Positions 15,725 through 23,574 of a stretch of 64,000 nt of DNA are shown piece after piece. Every line of letters begins with the position of its first letter. Positions within the stretch are counted from its first letter, which is position 1. This DNA comes from Subtercola boreus (GTDB taxonomy: Bacteria > Actinomycetota > Actinomycetes > Actinomycetales > Microbacteriaceae): positions 1-64,000 of the forward strand of contig NZ_NBXB01000039.1 in the NCBI RefSeq assembly GCF_003399635.1, read 5' to 3'. The notes below the pieces were generated by a model that was given only the letters and a program-made list of their open reading frames with translations, did not search any database and was not told the DNA's origin. The translations under genes and the position numbers were made by a program.

Positions 15725-16351
15725 TCACCGCATGTCGGACGGATCGGATTCGACCTCCAGCCGCTTGTTTCCGGGGAGATCGAGCTGCGCTGAAATGGAG
15801 CTCTGCAGATACGCGTCGTCCGGGGGCGCTGAAGAGCGGTACTTCACGTGGAAGTTGCCGTCGGCACCGTCGTAGTAGGTGTTGAGCTCCGCTTCGGGCC
15901 CAAGGGCCGCTTTGGCCAGGCTGTAGACCTGGGCGGCCGTCTCCGACACGCTCTTCTCGGTGTACCCGATATTCTCAGTCACGCGCACTCCGCCGAGTCT
16001 CCCCAGTTGATCTAGCGCCTCGACGGGTGCGGCACCAGCGAAGCTGACTGTTCCGGTGGTGAGATCGTCACCGACGACCACTTCGGCAAGATCGTCGGGG
16101 TAGCCCTGCCTGATCACATCAGCCGCGGCCAGAAAGTCGTTCTGCCAGGTTCCGTACGCCGGGTCATCCGACGGCATTCGCGCAGCGGGCGCAGACGTCG
16201 GCTGAATTTCAGGCAGACGGAGTACGTCAGCAGACGAAGCGGCCGGGCCGACCTCCGTCGAACCCGCTTGTGAAGCCTGCGGGAACGACAGGGCCACGAG
16301 CAGGACGAGCGCTCCCGTCATCATCGCGGAGACCTTCGTACTTCGACGCAT
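15725..16351 (-). CDS. Secreted protein of unknown function (208 aa)
   Basis: This has a Sec signal peptide (MRRSTKVSAMMTGALVLLVALSFPQASQA) followed by a mature part with PAYGTWQNDFLAAADVIRQGYPDDLAEVVVGDD, GAAPVEALDQLGRLGGVRVTENIGYTEKSVSETAAQVYSLAKAAL and FHVKYRSSAPPDDAYLQSSISAQLDLPG. The mature region looks somewhat like the propeptide of secreted alpha-lytic-protease-type proteins, but no protease domain follows. I would not name it on that basis. A hairpin lies 32 bp upstream of the start. Confidence 0.6.
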   Translation of the reverse strand: MRRSTKVSAMMTGALVLLVALSFPQASQAGSTEVGPAASSADVLRLPEIQPTSAPAARMPSDDPAYGTWQNDFLAAADVIRQGYPDDLAEVVVGDDLTTGTVSFAGAAPVEALDQLGRLGGVRVTENIGYTEKSVSETAAQVYSLAKAALGPEAELNTYYDGADGNFHVKYRSSAPPDDAYLQSSISAQLDLPGNKRLEVESDPSDMR

Positions 16352-16382
16352 GCATTCCTCCAGAGAGCCGTTCGTCCGAGGT

Positions 16383-16402
16383 TAGACCCCTCTGGGGGTC
16401 TA
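16383..16402. promoter_or_regulatory. 8-bp palindrome between divergent genes
   Basis: TAGACCCC (16383-16390) and GGGGTCTA (16395-16402) form a perfect stem with a 4-nt loop. It sits between the divergently read secreted-protein gene and the alpha/beta hydrolase gene. It could be an operator or a 5'-UTR hairpin. No T-run follows. Confidence 0.35.
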
Positions 16403-16472
16403 TGCGAGGTTTACTCATTAAAGACCCCATGATGCCGCCCATCGTCGGGCGGGCCCTCAGGGGCATCTCGGC

Positions 16473-16484
16473 TATCGTGGGAGA
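16473..16484 (+). promoter_or_regulatory. -10 box of a leaderless promoter (hydrolase gene)
   Basis: TATCGT at 16473-16478 is followed by 6 nt and the GTG at 16485. Confidence 0.5.
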
Positions 16485-17336
16485 GTGCCCGACTGGTTCA
16501 CGGATGCCCTGGCCGACGTTGCCCGCGTCGACACCGTGCCCGTCGACGGCGCCGAGGTCTCGTACCGCACCTGGGGCACCTCTTCCCCCGGCGTTCCAGA
16601 CCTGCTGCTCGTGCACGGGGGCGCCGCGAACGCGCGCTGGTGGGACCACCTCGCACCGACCCTCGCCAACCCCCGCCGTGTCGTCGCCATCGACCTTTCG
16701 GGCCACGGTGACAGCGATCACCGGCCGGGGTATTCCCTCGACGGCTGGGCCGATGAGATCGCGGCGGTGATCACGGCGGCAGAGCTGGGCAGCCCTCCCG
16801 TCGTGATCGGGCACAGCATGGGCGGCCTGGCCACGACGATCCTCGCGCGCCGGGGCACACCCGCCCTCACCGGCGTGATCATCGTCGACTCGCCGATCGA
16901 ACCCACCGGCACGCGGCCGCGGCCGCGGCCCGAATCTGACCCGGCTTTGTTCGGGCGTGCGCGCGTCTACGCGACGAAGGAGGAGGCGGTCACGCGCTTC
17001 CGGCCCGTGCCGGCGCAGCCGTCGATCGACTACATCGCGCGCCACATCGCCGAGCACTCCGTCACAGAGGTTCCGGGCGGCTGGGGCTGGAAGTTCGACC
17101 CCGCGTTACTGAAGCTGGCGGGAGACTCGCCGCGCACCCTGGACGGCCTGGCCTGCCCCGTCGTCATGATCTTCGGCGAGCACGGCCTGCTCTCACCCGC
17201 CGCCCGCGTCGCCCTCGCCGCGTCCGACGAGGTCGTTGTGATCGAGATACCGGATGCCGGCCACGCGATCATGCTCGATGAGCCCCTCGCCCTGCTCGCC
17301 ACCATCCGGAGCACCCTCGACCGCTGGCAGGCCTGA
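16485..17336 (+). CDS. Alpha/beta hydrolase
   Basis: This 283-residue cytoplasmic hydrolase has an oxyanion-loop motif LVHGGAANARWWDHL, the nucleophile elbow GHSMGG with S111, and the late histidine in DAGHAIML (H260). The acid residue is less clear; the usual place reads GEHGLLSP. The GTG start is supported by a leaderless -10 box 6 nt upstream. The next gene, PPK2, has its own promoter. The family covers esterases, epoxide hydrolases and C-C hydrolases, and no substrate can be assigned. Confidence 0.83.
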   Translation: MPDWFTDALADVARVDTVPVDGAEVSYRTWGTSSPGVPDLLLVHGGAANARWWDHLAPTLANPRRVVAIDLSGHGDSDHRPGYSLDGWADEIAAVITAAELGSPPVVIGHSMGGLATTILARRGTPALTGVIIVDSPIEPTGTRPRPRPESDPALFGRARVYATKEEAVTRFRPVPAQPSIDYIARHIAEHSVTEVPGGWGWKFDPALLKLAGDSPRTLDGLACPVVMIFGEHGLLSPAARVALAASDEVVVIEIPDAGHAIMLDEPLALLATIRSTLDRWQA

Positions 17337-17415
17337 CGTCCGCCGCGGCTCGAAGATCGGTTCGGTCATGACCCGATGTTCTCCCGCCGGCCACCTCGCC
17401 GTCGACGGGCCTGTG

Positions 17416-17429
17416 TACACTCGCGCATC
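17416..17429 (+). promoter_or_regulatory. -10 box of a leaderless promoter (PPK2 gene)
   Basis: TACACT at 17416-17421 lies 8 nt before the GTG at 17430, consistent with a leaderless or nearly leaderless transcript. Confidence 0.45.
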
Positions 17430-18362
17430 GTGACCCCCTCTGAGAGCCTCGACACCACGCACTCCCCGGCCCCCGACCTCGACGACGTGTTCGGTTTCAC
17501 CGTGATCGACGTCGACGACGACGATCCGGTTCTGCTGAACCGTGACGGCGCCTCCGTCGACACCTGGCGCGAGGGTTACCCCTACGACGAGCGCATGGAC
17601 CGCGACGAGTACGAGGCCCGCAAACGCCTGCTGCAGATCGAGCTGCTGAAGTTGCAGAACTGGATCAAGGCCGAGGGTCGCCGGCTCGTCATCGTGTTCG
17701 AGGGGCGGGATGCCGCGGGCAAGGGCGGCACGATCAAGCGGTTCACCGAGCATCTGAACCCGCGGGGGGCCCGCACCGTTGCGCTGGAGAAGCCGAGCGA
17801 GCGCGAGCAGACCCAGTGGTACTTCCAGCGCTACGTCAAGCACCTTCCGGCCGCCGGTGAGATGGTGCTGTTCGACCGCTCCTGGTACAACCGGGCGGGC
17901 GTCGAGCGCGTCATGGGCTTCTGCACCGATGCGCAGTACGAGGAGTTCATGCGGCAGGCCCCTGCGTTCGAACGGATGCTCGTGGGCGACGGCGTCGACC
18001 TCGTGAAATTTTGGTTCTCGGTGTCGGCCGACGAGCAGCGCACCCGCTTCGCGATCCGCCAGGTCGACCCCGTGCGGCAGTGGAAACTCTCGCCGATGGA
18101 CATCGCGTCGCTCGACAAGTGGGGCACCTACACCGAGGCCAAGGAGGCGATGTTCGAGCGGACCGACACCGCCGACGCCCCGTGGACGGTCGTGAAGAGC
18201 AACGACAAGAAGCGCGCCCGGCTGGAGGCGATGCGCCACGTGCTGAACCTCTTCGACTACGCGAACAAGGACGTCGAGCTCGTGGGCGCCCCCGACGCGA
18301 AGATCGTCGGTCCGGCATCCGAGGTCTACGAACGCGGCGAGAACGCCCGCCCTCGCCCCTGA
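17430..18362 (+). CDS. ppk2: Polyphosphate kinase 2
   Basis: This 310-residue PPK2 transfers phosphate between polyphosphate and nucleotides. It has the Walker A motif FEGRDAAGKGGTIKRF, the lid-associated PRGARTVALEKPSEREQTQWYFQRYVKHLP, the Walker B region MVLFDRSWYNRAGVERVMGF, and the conserved RQWKLSPMDIASLDKWGTYTEAKEAMFERTD stretch. The GTG at 17430 is preferred over an ATG at 17376 because the extra residues are arginine-rich and a TACACT box sits just upstream of the GTG. Its presence in a genome with a Pho-type cluster is consistent with active polyphosphate metabolism. Confidence 0.93.
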   Translation: MTPSESLDTTHSPAPDLDDVFGFTVIDVDDDDPVLLNRDGASVDTWREGYPYDERMDRDEYEARKRLLQIELLKLQNWIKAEGRRLVIVFEGRDAAGKGGTIKRFTEHLNPRGARTVALEKPSEREQTQWYFQRYVKHLPAAGEMVLFDRSWYNRAGVERVMGFCTDAQYEEFMRQAPAFERMLVGDGVDLVKFWFSVSADEQRTRFAIRQVDPVRQWKLSPMDIASLDKWGTYTEAKEAMFERTDTADAPWTVVKSNDKKRARLEAMRHVLNLFDYANKDVELVGAPDAKIVGPASEVYERGENARPRP

Positions 18363-18394
18363 CCCCGCCCCCTCCTCCCCGTTCTGTGCGATTC

Positions 18395-18436
18395 AAGTGC
18401 TCCGGATTTGGAACACTTGGGCGTAGTGTTGCATAC
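18395..18436 (+). promoter_or_regulatory. Promoter and 26-bp palindromic operator of the HTH-Fic operon
   Basis: CAAGTGCTCC (18395-18404) and GGAACACTTG (18411-18420) are inverted repeats with one mismatch and a 6-bp centre. TAGTGT at 18424-18429 serves as -10, 7 nt before the ATG at 18437. The palindrome overlaps the expected -35 region, the usual layout for autorepression by an antitoxin-like HTH protein. Confidence 0.55.
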
Positions 18437-19171
18437 ATGGATTATTTCGTCACCCAGCTGCTCGAAACGTCGGGTTTGACTGCCGTCGCTCTCGCAGCGC
18501 GGTCCGGGGTGTCCCGGTCGACCCTCTTCCGGATCGACCGGGGTCAGACGGACTCTCGCACCGAGACTCTTCGAGAGTTGGCCATCGCAGCTGGCTTCGA
18601 TCTAACGGTGGCGACCCGACCACTCTCCGATCCTGACGCCGGTCGCGCCGCCCGCGTACTCCTGGATGGCCGCTACGATCTCCCGCCCGATCAGTCCGTC
18701 ACACAGTGGATTCACCGCCTCGGCCGCCTGGCCGGGATCGATCCTGTCGACATCGTCCGAGTTGCCGGGGTGAGTTCGAGTCTGATCAAGCGCACCGGAG
18801 CCGTCTTCCTGACCGGGGAGGCCGACGACCTCAAACTCGCGGCTGCTGGCGAGAACTCGGGCAAGGCGTGGATCCTCTCCGGGCGAGGTGCTCTCGAACA
18901 GATCTCGAGCGACCAACAACCGCTGCCGGGCACAGCCCGCGTCCTCTATGCCGAGGATGTACACCGGGTCGTTCGATCCCTCGACCACCTGGTACAGGGC
19001 CGTCCCGAGAGGGCAGATGTCATCGTCGCGCCCTTGACGGACGATCTGGGCATCGACGCACTCGTCGCAGGTCGCCTTCGTTACGTTGCACCGATTCAGG
19101 CACTGATCGATGGGTTCGGACTGGGCGGTAGTGCTGCGAATGTCGCGGCCGACATAGCGGGGAGTTGGTGA
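18437..19171 (+). CDS. HTH (XRE-like) protein with C-terminal AbiEi-like domain; putative antitoxin of the Fic pair
   Basis: This 244-residue protein has an N-terminal helix-turn-helix (TAVALAARSGVSRSTLFRIDRGQTDSRTETLRELAIAAGFDL, about residues 13-55). A C-terminal region follows with HRLGRLAGIDPVDIVRVAGVSSSLIKRTG, AAGENSGKAWILSGRGALEQ and a final LRYVAPIQALIDGFG. That ending resembles the last part of type IV antitoxins of the AbiEi group. It probably binds the palindrome at 18395-18420. The Fic gene starts 3 nt after the stop, so the two are made from one transcript. The antitoxin role is inferred from this arrangement. Confidence 0.65.
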   Translation: MDYFVTQLLETSGLTAVALAARSGVSRSTLFRIDRGQTDSRTETLRELAIAAGFDLTVATRPLSDPDAGRAARVLLDGRYDLPPDQSVTQWIHRLGRLAGIDPVDIVRVAGVSSSLIKRTGAVFLTGEADDLKLAAAGENSGKAWILSGRGALEQISSDQQPLPGTARVLYAEDVHRVVRSLDHLVQGRPERADVIVAPLTDDLGIDALVAGRLRYVAPIQALIDGFGLGGSAANVAADIAGSW

Positions 19172-19174
19172 ACC

Positions 19175-20026
19175 GTGTCTGAGTCGAACCGAGGGTGGGC
19201 AAACGGGGCCGAGCAGTACGCAGCCAAGAACACAGGCCGCAAGGTGACAGTCGGTACGTCAGCTGGAACTTCTGCCGACAGAGCAGAGCAGGTCGAACAG
19301 ACCGGCATCAGCTGGAGGAGCGAGGCGATCGACTTCTCGCTGCTTGGCCCGTCGACGACGAGCCGGGTGCGCGCTCGATTCCGCTCCGCGCTGCCCGAGT
19401 ACATCTGGGATGCGGCGGCGCTCGAAGGCAACCCCTACACGCTGCCCGAGGTGCAGACGCTGTTGGAGGGCGTCACGGTGAGCGGCCACCGGATCGAGGA
19501 CCAGGACCAGATCCTCGCCCTCAATGACGCCTACAACGAACTCGACGACCTGGTGAAGTCAGGTTCTTTCAGACTCGACAAGCCGACCAGCGACCACATC
19601 CACGGACTCGTCGCGGTTCACGAAGCAATCGAATCGGGCCACTTCCGCGGCGAGGGACAGGTCGGGGGCGGGGGGCTGGTCGGCCTCGGCGAACTCGGTC
19701 GATATCAGGCGTCTGATCCTGGATCGAGCGGCAGCACTCTCCGCGAAGAGAACGTGCAGCTGCTCGCCTATCTGGGGCAGCTCGACGATCCTCGGGAGCA
19801 GGCGATCGCCTACTTCTGCGCCGCGACACGGCGCCAGTTCTACTTCGACGGCAACAAACGTACTGCCCGCATCATGATGACGGGGCAACTCATGCTCCAC
19901 GGGTTCGACGCCATCTCCATCTCAGCGAGGCGCCGGCTGGAGTTCAACGAGAAACTCCGCGAACTCTTCGACACCGCCGACGCCACGGCTCTGATGCAGT
20001 TCATCGTCGACTGCCGCCCCAGCTGA
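19175..20026 (+). CDS. Fic family protein with altered catalytic motif (Gln for His)
   Basis: The 283-residue protein has a GTG start. Residues 74-90 (PEYIWDAAALEGNPYTL) match the N-terminal inhibitory-helix region of class II Fic proteins, although the usual Ser/Thr four positions before E84 is Ala. The Fic core at residues 221-232 reads QFYFDGNKRTAR. The normal motif is H-x-F-x-(D/E)-G-N-(G/K)-R-x-x-R, so the catalytic histidine is replaced by Q221 while the phosphate-binding GNKR and final Arg remain. Standard AMP transfer needs that histidine, so activity is either lost or different. It is coupled to the upstream HTH protein. Confidence 0.8.
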   Translation: MSESNRGWANGAEQYAAKNTGRKVTVGTSAGTSADRAEQVEQTGISWRSEAIDFSLLGPSTTSRVRARFRSALPEYIWDAAALEGNPYTLPEVQTLLEGVTVSGHRIEDQDQILALNDAYNELDDLVKSGSFRLDKPTSDHIHGLVAVHEAIESGHFRGEGQVGGGGLVGLGELGRYQASDPGSSGSTLREENVQLLAYLGQLDDPREQAIAYFCAATRRQFYFDGNKRTARIMMTGQLMLHGFDAISISARRRLEFNEKLRELFDTADATALMQFIVDCRPS

Positions 20027-20031
20027 CGCGT

Positions 20032-20739
20032 TCAGGGGGTGGTGACGCGCAGGCGGGCGACGGCGTCGAGGGAGGAGGGCTGCAGGTCGGCGAGAACCGT
20101 GAGCGCCTCGGCGGGGGTGAGCGAGCCGGTGAGCGTCACCGAGCCGCGGGGCAGTTCGACGAGGTAGTCGCCGGATGATTCGCTCCGTCGTACGGGGGCG
20201 CCGAACGCTGTGCCGACCTCCGTGCAGGTGCTGTAGGTCGCGCTCGACGGGCACGCATCGGGGTTGTGAGTCGCGCTGAAGCCGACATCGTAGTAACGGT
20301 CGCCCGAGGCGTCGGCCCCGGGGCCGGGGCTGATGTAGGAGAGCGACACTTGCACGGCCCCGTCGTACGTTGCGTAGCCGTTCGGCAGCTCGACCCCGCG
20401 GAGGTGGAAACCGGCAACCGGCGAAGCCGGCGACAACGAGGGAGCGTAGACCGGCCCGTCGTACGCGGCATTCAGCGCGGACTGGTGCTGCTGGCCGCTC
20501 AGCGCCGCCGCGCCCCCGAGGAGCAGGGCGAGGGCGAGGCCCGCGGCGCTCACGACGAGCAGCCAGCGCGGTCTGACGAGCCGGGTGGCGGCAGCGGGCA
20601 GCACCCAGAGCTGCGGGGCGAGGGCCACGGCGGCGAGGTTCGAGGGTGACGCGTCGGGCAGCGACGCGAGAAAGAGGCTGCCGAGCCCCTGACTGAAGAC
20701 GAAGACGGTGAGGATGATCACCTGCACGGCCGCGAACAC
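20032..20739 (-). CDS. Membrane-anchored exported protein of unknown function (235 aa)
   Basis: There are two or three hydrophobic segments near the N-terminus (VFAAVQVIILTVFVFSQGLG, APQLWVLPAAATRL, WLLVVSAAGLALALLLGGAAAL). An extracytoplasmic domain follows, with FHLRGVELPNGYATYDGAVQVSLSY, DRYYDVGFSATHNPDACPSSATYSTCTEV and a C-terminal GSVTLTGSLTPAEALTVLADLQPSSLDAVARL. The GTG at 20739 has a poor ribosome site. An ATG at 20785 in the next frame begins MTTPHPLTWRR and would join this frame if one base were removed near 20757, so a frameshift or sequence error at the N-terminus is possible. I recognise no family. Confidence 0.55.
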   Translation of the reverse strand: MFAAVQVIILTVFVFSQGLGSLFLASLPDASPSNLAAVALAPQLWVLPAAATRLVRPRWLLVVSAAGLALALLLGGAAALSGQQHQSALNAAYDGPVYAPSLSPASPVAGFHLRGVELPNGYATYDGAVQVSLSYISPGPGADASGDRYYDVGFSATHNPDACPSSATYSTCTEVGTAFGAPVRRSESSGDYLVELPRGSVTLTGSLTPAEALTVLADLQPSSLDAVARLRVTTP

Positions 20740-20887
20740 CAGAGTGAACCGGCCGCCGCCAGGTGAGCGGGTGCGGAGTCGTCATACGCTCGAAGCTACC
20801 CCCGCGCCGGCACGTTGTCAGTCCGCTGAACGGCGGACAGCGACCGCCGCCCTCTCATGCCTAACAGAGGGCGGACAACTCCCGGCC

Positions 20888-22390
20888 TCACGTCGCGTAG
20901 GGGTCGGCGATGCCGACGTAGCGGGTCTCGAGGTACTCCTCGATGCCCTCGATGCCGCCCTCCCGCCCCGTGCCCGACTGCTTCACGCCGCCGAACGGGG
21001 CCGCGGGGTTCGAGACGATGCCGGTGTTGAGTCCGAACATCCCGACCTCGAGCTCCTCTGCAAGCCGGAGCCCGCGGTTCAGGTCGCGCGTGAAGGCGTA
21101 GGCGACCAGACCGTATTCGGTGGCGTTCGCCAGCCGGATGCCCTCCTCCTCCGTCGCAAAGGTCACGATCGGAGCGACCGGCCCGAAGATCTCTTCGTTC
21201 AGGATGCGCGCCCCAGCGGGCACGTCAGTCAAGACGGTCGGCTCGTAGAAGTAGCCTGCCCCCGGCACGGCACGGCCGCCGAGCGCCAGGGTCGCTCCCG
21301 CTTCGACGGCCGACGTCACGAGTTCGTGCACCTTCTCGCGGGTGCCCTCGTCGACGAGCGGGCCGGTCTTCGACGCCGGGTCGGTTCCCCGCGCCACGGT
21401 ATGGGCGGCCATCCGCTCCGTCAGCCGGCGCGAGAACTCCGCCGCGACGCCCTGCTGCACCAGGATGCGGTTGGCCGCCGTGCACGCCTCGCCGCCGTTC
21501 CGCATCTTGGCGAGCATCGCACCGTCGACCGCTTTGTCGAGGTCGGCGTCGTCGAACACCAGCAGCGGAGCGTTGCCGCCAAGCTCCATCGACACCCGGA
21601 GCACCTGGTGCGCAGCATCCGCGATGAGCCTGCGGCCCACCTCGGTCGACCCGGTGAAGGAGAGCTTGCGCAGCCGGGCATCCTGGATCAGGGGGCCGGT
21701 CACGGCACCGGCGGAGGTCGTCTGGATGACGTTCAGCACGCCGGCGGGCAGCCCGGCTTCGGCGAGCACCTGTGTGAACAACAGCGCCGTGAGCGGCGTG
21801 AGCGCCGCCGGCTTCAGCACCATGGTGCAACCCGCCGCGATGGCCGGGGCGATCTTGCGGGTGGCCATCGCGAGCGGAAAGTTCCACGGCGTGATGAAGA
21901 GGCTCGGCCCGACCGGCCGCTTCATGACGAGCAGGCGGCTGTTGCCATCCGGGGCCATCGCGAAACGGCCCGCGATGCGCGCGGTCTCCTCGGAGAACCA
22001 GCGGAGGAATTCGGCGCCGTAGGCCACTTCGCCGCGGGCCTCGGCGAGCGGCTTGCCCATTTCGAGCGTCATCAGCAGGGCGAAGTCGTCGGCGCGCTCC
22101 GTCACGGCCTCGAAGGCGCGGCGGAGGATCTCGGCGCGTTCACGTGGCGCCGTGCGACCCCACGCTCGCTGGGCGTCGGCGGCAGCACCCAGAGCCGCGG
22201 CGCCGTCGGCCGGCGTCGCGCTGGCGATCGACGTGAGCACGAGCCCAGTCGACGGGTCGAGAACGTCGAAGGTGCCGCCGTCGCTCGCGGCGCGCCACTC
22301 GCCGCCGATGAACAGCCCGGTGGGCAGGGAGTCGATGAGGCGCCGTTCGTCGTCGGGAGTGGGAGTGGATGTCACGAGTGCGCGGCTCAC
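20888..22390 (-). CDS. gabD: Succinate-semialdehyde dehydrogenase family (NAD(P)+)
   Basis: This 500-residue aldehyde dehydrogenase shows the GabD pattern GLFIGGEWRAASDGGTFDVLDP, the LFITPWNFPLAMATRKIAPA nucleotide-binding region, SFTGSTEVGRRL, the general base in MELGGNAP and the catalytic cysteine in GGEACTAANR. The C-terminal NEEIFGPVAPI and GGVKQSGTGREGG are typical. It is the last gene of a ten-gene minus-strand operon, and its start overlaps the alcohol dehydrogenase stop by 4 nt. It probably oxidises a C4 or related semialdehyde produced by the preceding enzymes. The exact substrate is inference. Confidence 0.85.
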   Translation of the reverse strand: MSRALVTSTPTPDDERRLIDSLPTGLFIGGEWRAASDGGTFDVLDPSTGLVLTSIASATPADGAAALGAAADAQRAWGRTAPRERAEILRRAFEAVTERADDFALLMTLEMGKPLAEARGEVAYGAEFLRWFSEETARIAGRFAMAPDGNSRLLVMKRPVGPSLFITPWNFPLAMATRKIAPAIAAGCTMVLKPAALTPLTALLFTQVLAEAGLPAGVLNVIQTTSAGAVTGPLIQDARLRKLSFTGSTEVGRRLIADAAHQVLRVSMELGGNAPLLVFDDADLDKAVDGAMLAKMRNGGEACTAANRILVQQGVAAEFSRRLTERMAAHTVARGTDPASKTGPLVDEGTREKVHELVTSAVEAGATLALGGRAVPGAGYFYEPTVLTDVPAGARILNEEIFGPVAPIVTFATEEEGIRLANATEYGLVAYAFTRDLNRGLRLAEELEVGMFGLNTGIVSNPAAPFGGVKQSGTGREGGIEGIEEYLETRYVGIADPYAT

Positions 22391-23574
22391 AGGGAGGCCT
22401 CCAGAATGGCGACGATGTCGTCGGCGCCGGGTTGCTGCGGGTTGTTGATGGTCACGGCGTCGGCCAGTGCGTCGGCGGCGAGCGACGGGAGATCGGCGGC
22501 GGTGACGCCGAACGACGAGAGGGTGGCGGTCATGCCGACCCGGCGGGCGAGGGCGGCGACGGCGGTGATCGCCGCTTCCGCATTCTCTGCATCGGATGCG
22601 CGGCTGTCGCCGGCCCCGAGCGCGAACGCCACCCGGGCGAGGCGTTCGCCCCGCACGCTGAGGTTGTAGCGCAGCACCCGCTCGATCACGAGGCAGAGCG
22701 CGAGGCCGTGCGGGATGTCGAACCGGCCGCCGAGGGGATGCGCGATGCCGTGCACGAGGCCGAGGCCGGTGTGCGAGAACCCGACGCCGGCGATGTGCGA
22801 GGCCAGCAGCAGTTGGGAGCGCGCTTCGATGTCGCTGCCGTCGTCCACGGCGCGCGGCAGGTAGTCGGCGACGGTCGAGATCACCTGGAGCGCGATGCCG
22901 TCGCTGTAGGGGTTCGGCCGAAGCGACAGGTAGGACTCAAGTGCGTGGGTGAGGGCATCCATCCCGGTGGCGGCGGTGGCTTTCGGGGGCAGCCCGACAG
23001 TCAGATCGGGGTCGAGCACTGCGGCGCGGGCGAGCGCGCTGTTCGAGCCGACGTAGAACTTGCGGTGCTCGGTGACGTCGGTGACCACGCCGAACGCATT
23101 CACCTCGGCGCCGGTTCCTGCTGTCGTGGGAACGGCGATGATCGGCAGAGCCTCGTTGGTGAACTCGTTGCGGTAGTCGAGATCTATGCCTCGGTTGGCA
23201 TTCACTGCTCCAAGCGATATGCCTTTGGCGGCATCCATCGACGAGCCGCCACCGACGGCCACGAGAGCTTCGACATTCGCGTCGCGCGCGACATCGCTTC
23301 CCTCGTCGACGCACGTCGTCGTCGGGTTCGGTGTCACTCCCCCGTAGACGGTGACCGCGATGCCGGCTGCTTCGAGCGAGTCACGCACTGCGGCGACGAC
23401 GGGCGAGGCCGCCAGGAACGCGTCGGTCACGATGAGGGCGCTCGACGCGCCGGTCGCCGCCGTGACGGCTCCGACCTCGGAGACCCGGCCGCGCCCGAAC
23501 CGCGCGAACGGCTTCGGGTCGAGGTCGAGCGGCATGTCGCTGAGAGCGACGTTCTGAGGTGGCAGGATGCTCAT
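22387..23574 (-). CDS. Iron-containing alcohol dehydrogenase (group III)
   Basis: This 395-residue Fe-dependent alcohol dehydrogenase has VGGGSSMDAAKGISL and the TTAGTGAEVNAFGVVTD nucleotide region. Its metal ligands are in MDALTHALESYLS, VHGIAHPLGG and the following histidine of FDIPHGLAL. The family includes methanol, 1,3-propanediol, lactaldehyde and 4-hydroxybutyrate dehydrogenases. The ATG at 23574 overlaps the upstream stop (ATGA), so it is part of the same operon. Beside a Fae homologue, an alcohol whose oxidation yields formaldehyde is one possibility; a hydroxyacid is another. Confidence 0.87.
   Translation of the reverse strand: MSILPPQNVALSDMPLDLDPKPFARFGRGRVSEVGAVTAATGASSALIVTDAFLAASPVVAAVRDSLEAAGIAVTVYGGVTPNPTTTCVDEGSDVARDANVEALVAVGGGSSMDAAKGISLGAVNANRGIDLDYRNEFTNEALPIIAVPTTAGTGAEVNAFGVVTDVTEHRKFYVGSNSALARAAVLDPDLTVGLPPKATAATGMDALTHALESYLSLRPNPYSDGIALQVISTVADYLPRAVDDGSDIEARSQLLLASHIAGVGFSHTGLGLVHGIAHPLGGRFDIPHGLALCLVIERVLRYNLSVRGERLARVAFALGAGDSRASDAENAEAAITAVAALARRVGMTATLSSFGVTAADLPSLAADALADAVTINNPQQPGADDIVAILEASL

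Noticed and set aside
15725-16351. Alpha-lytic-protease-type propeptide assignment
   Set aside because: The resemblance is only in general helix-strand pattern and no protease domain or catalytic triad follows.
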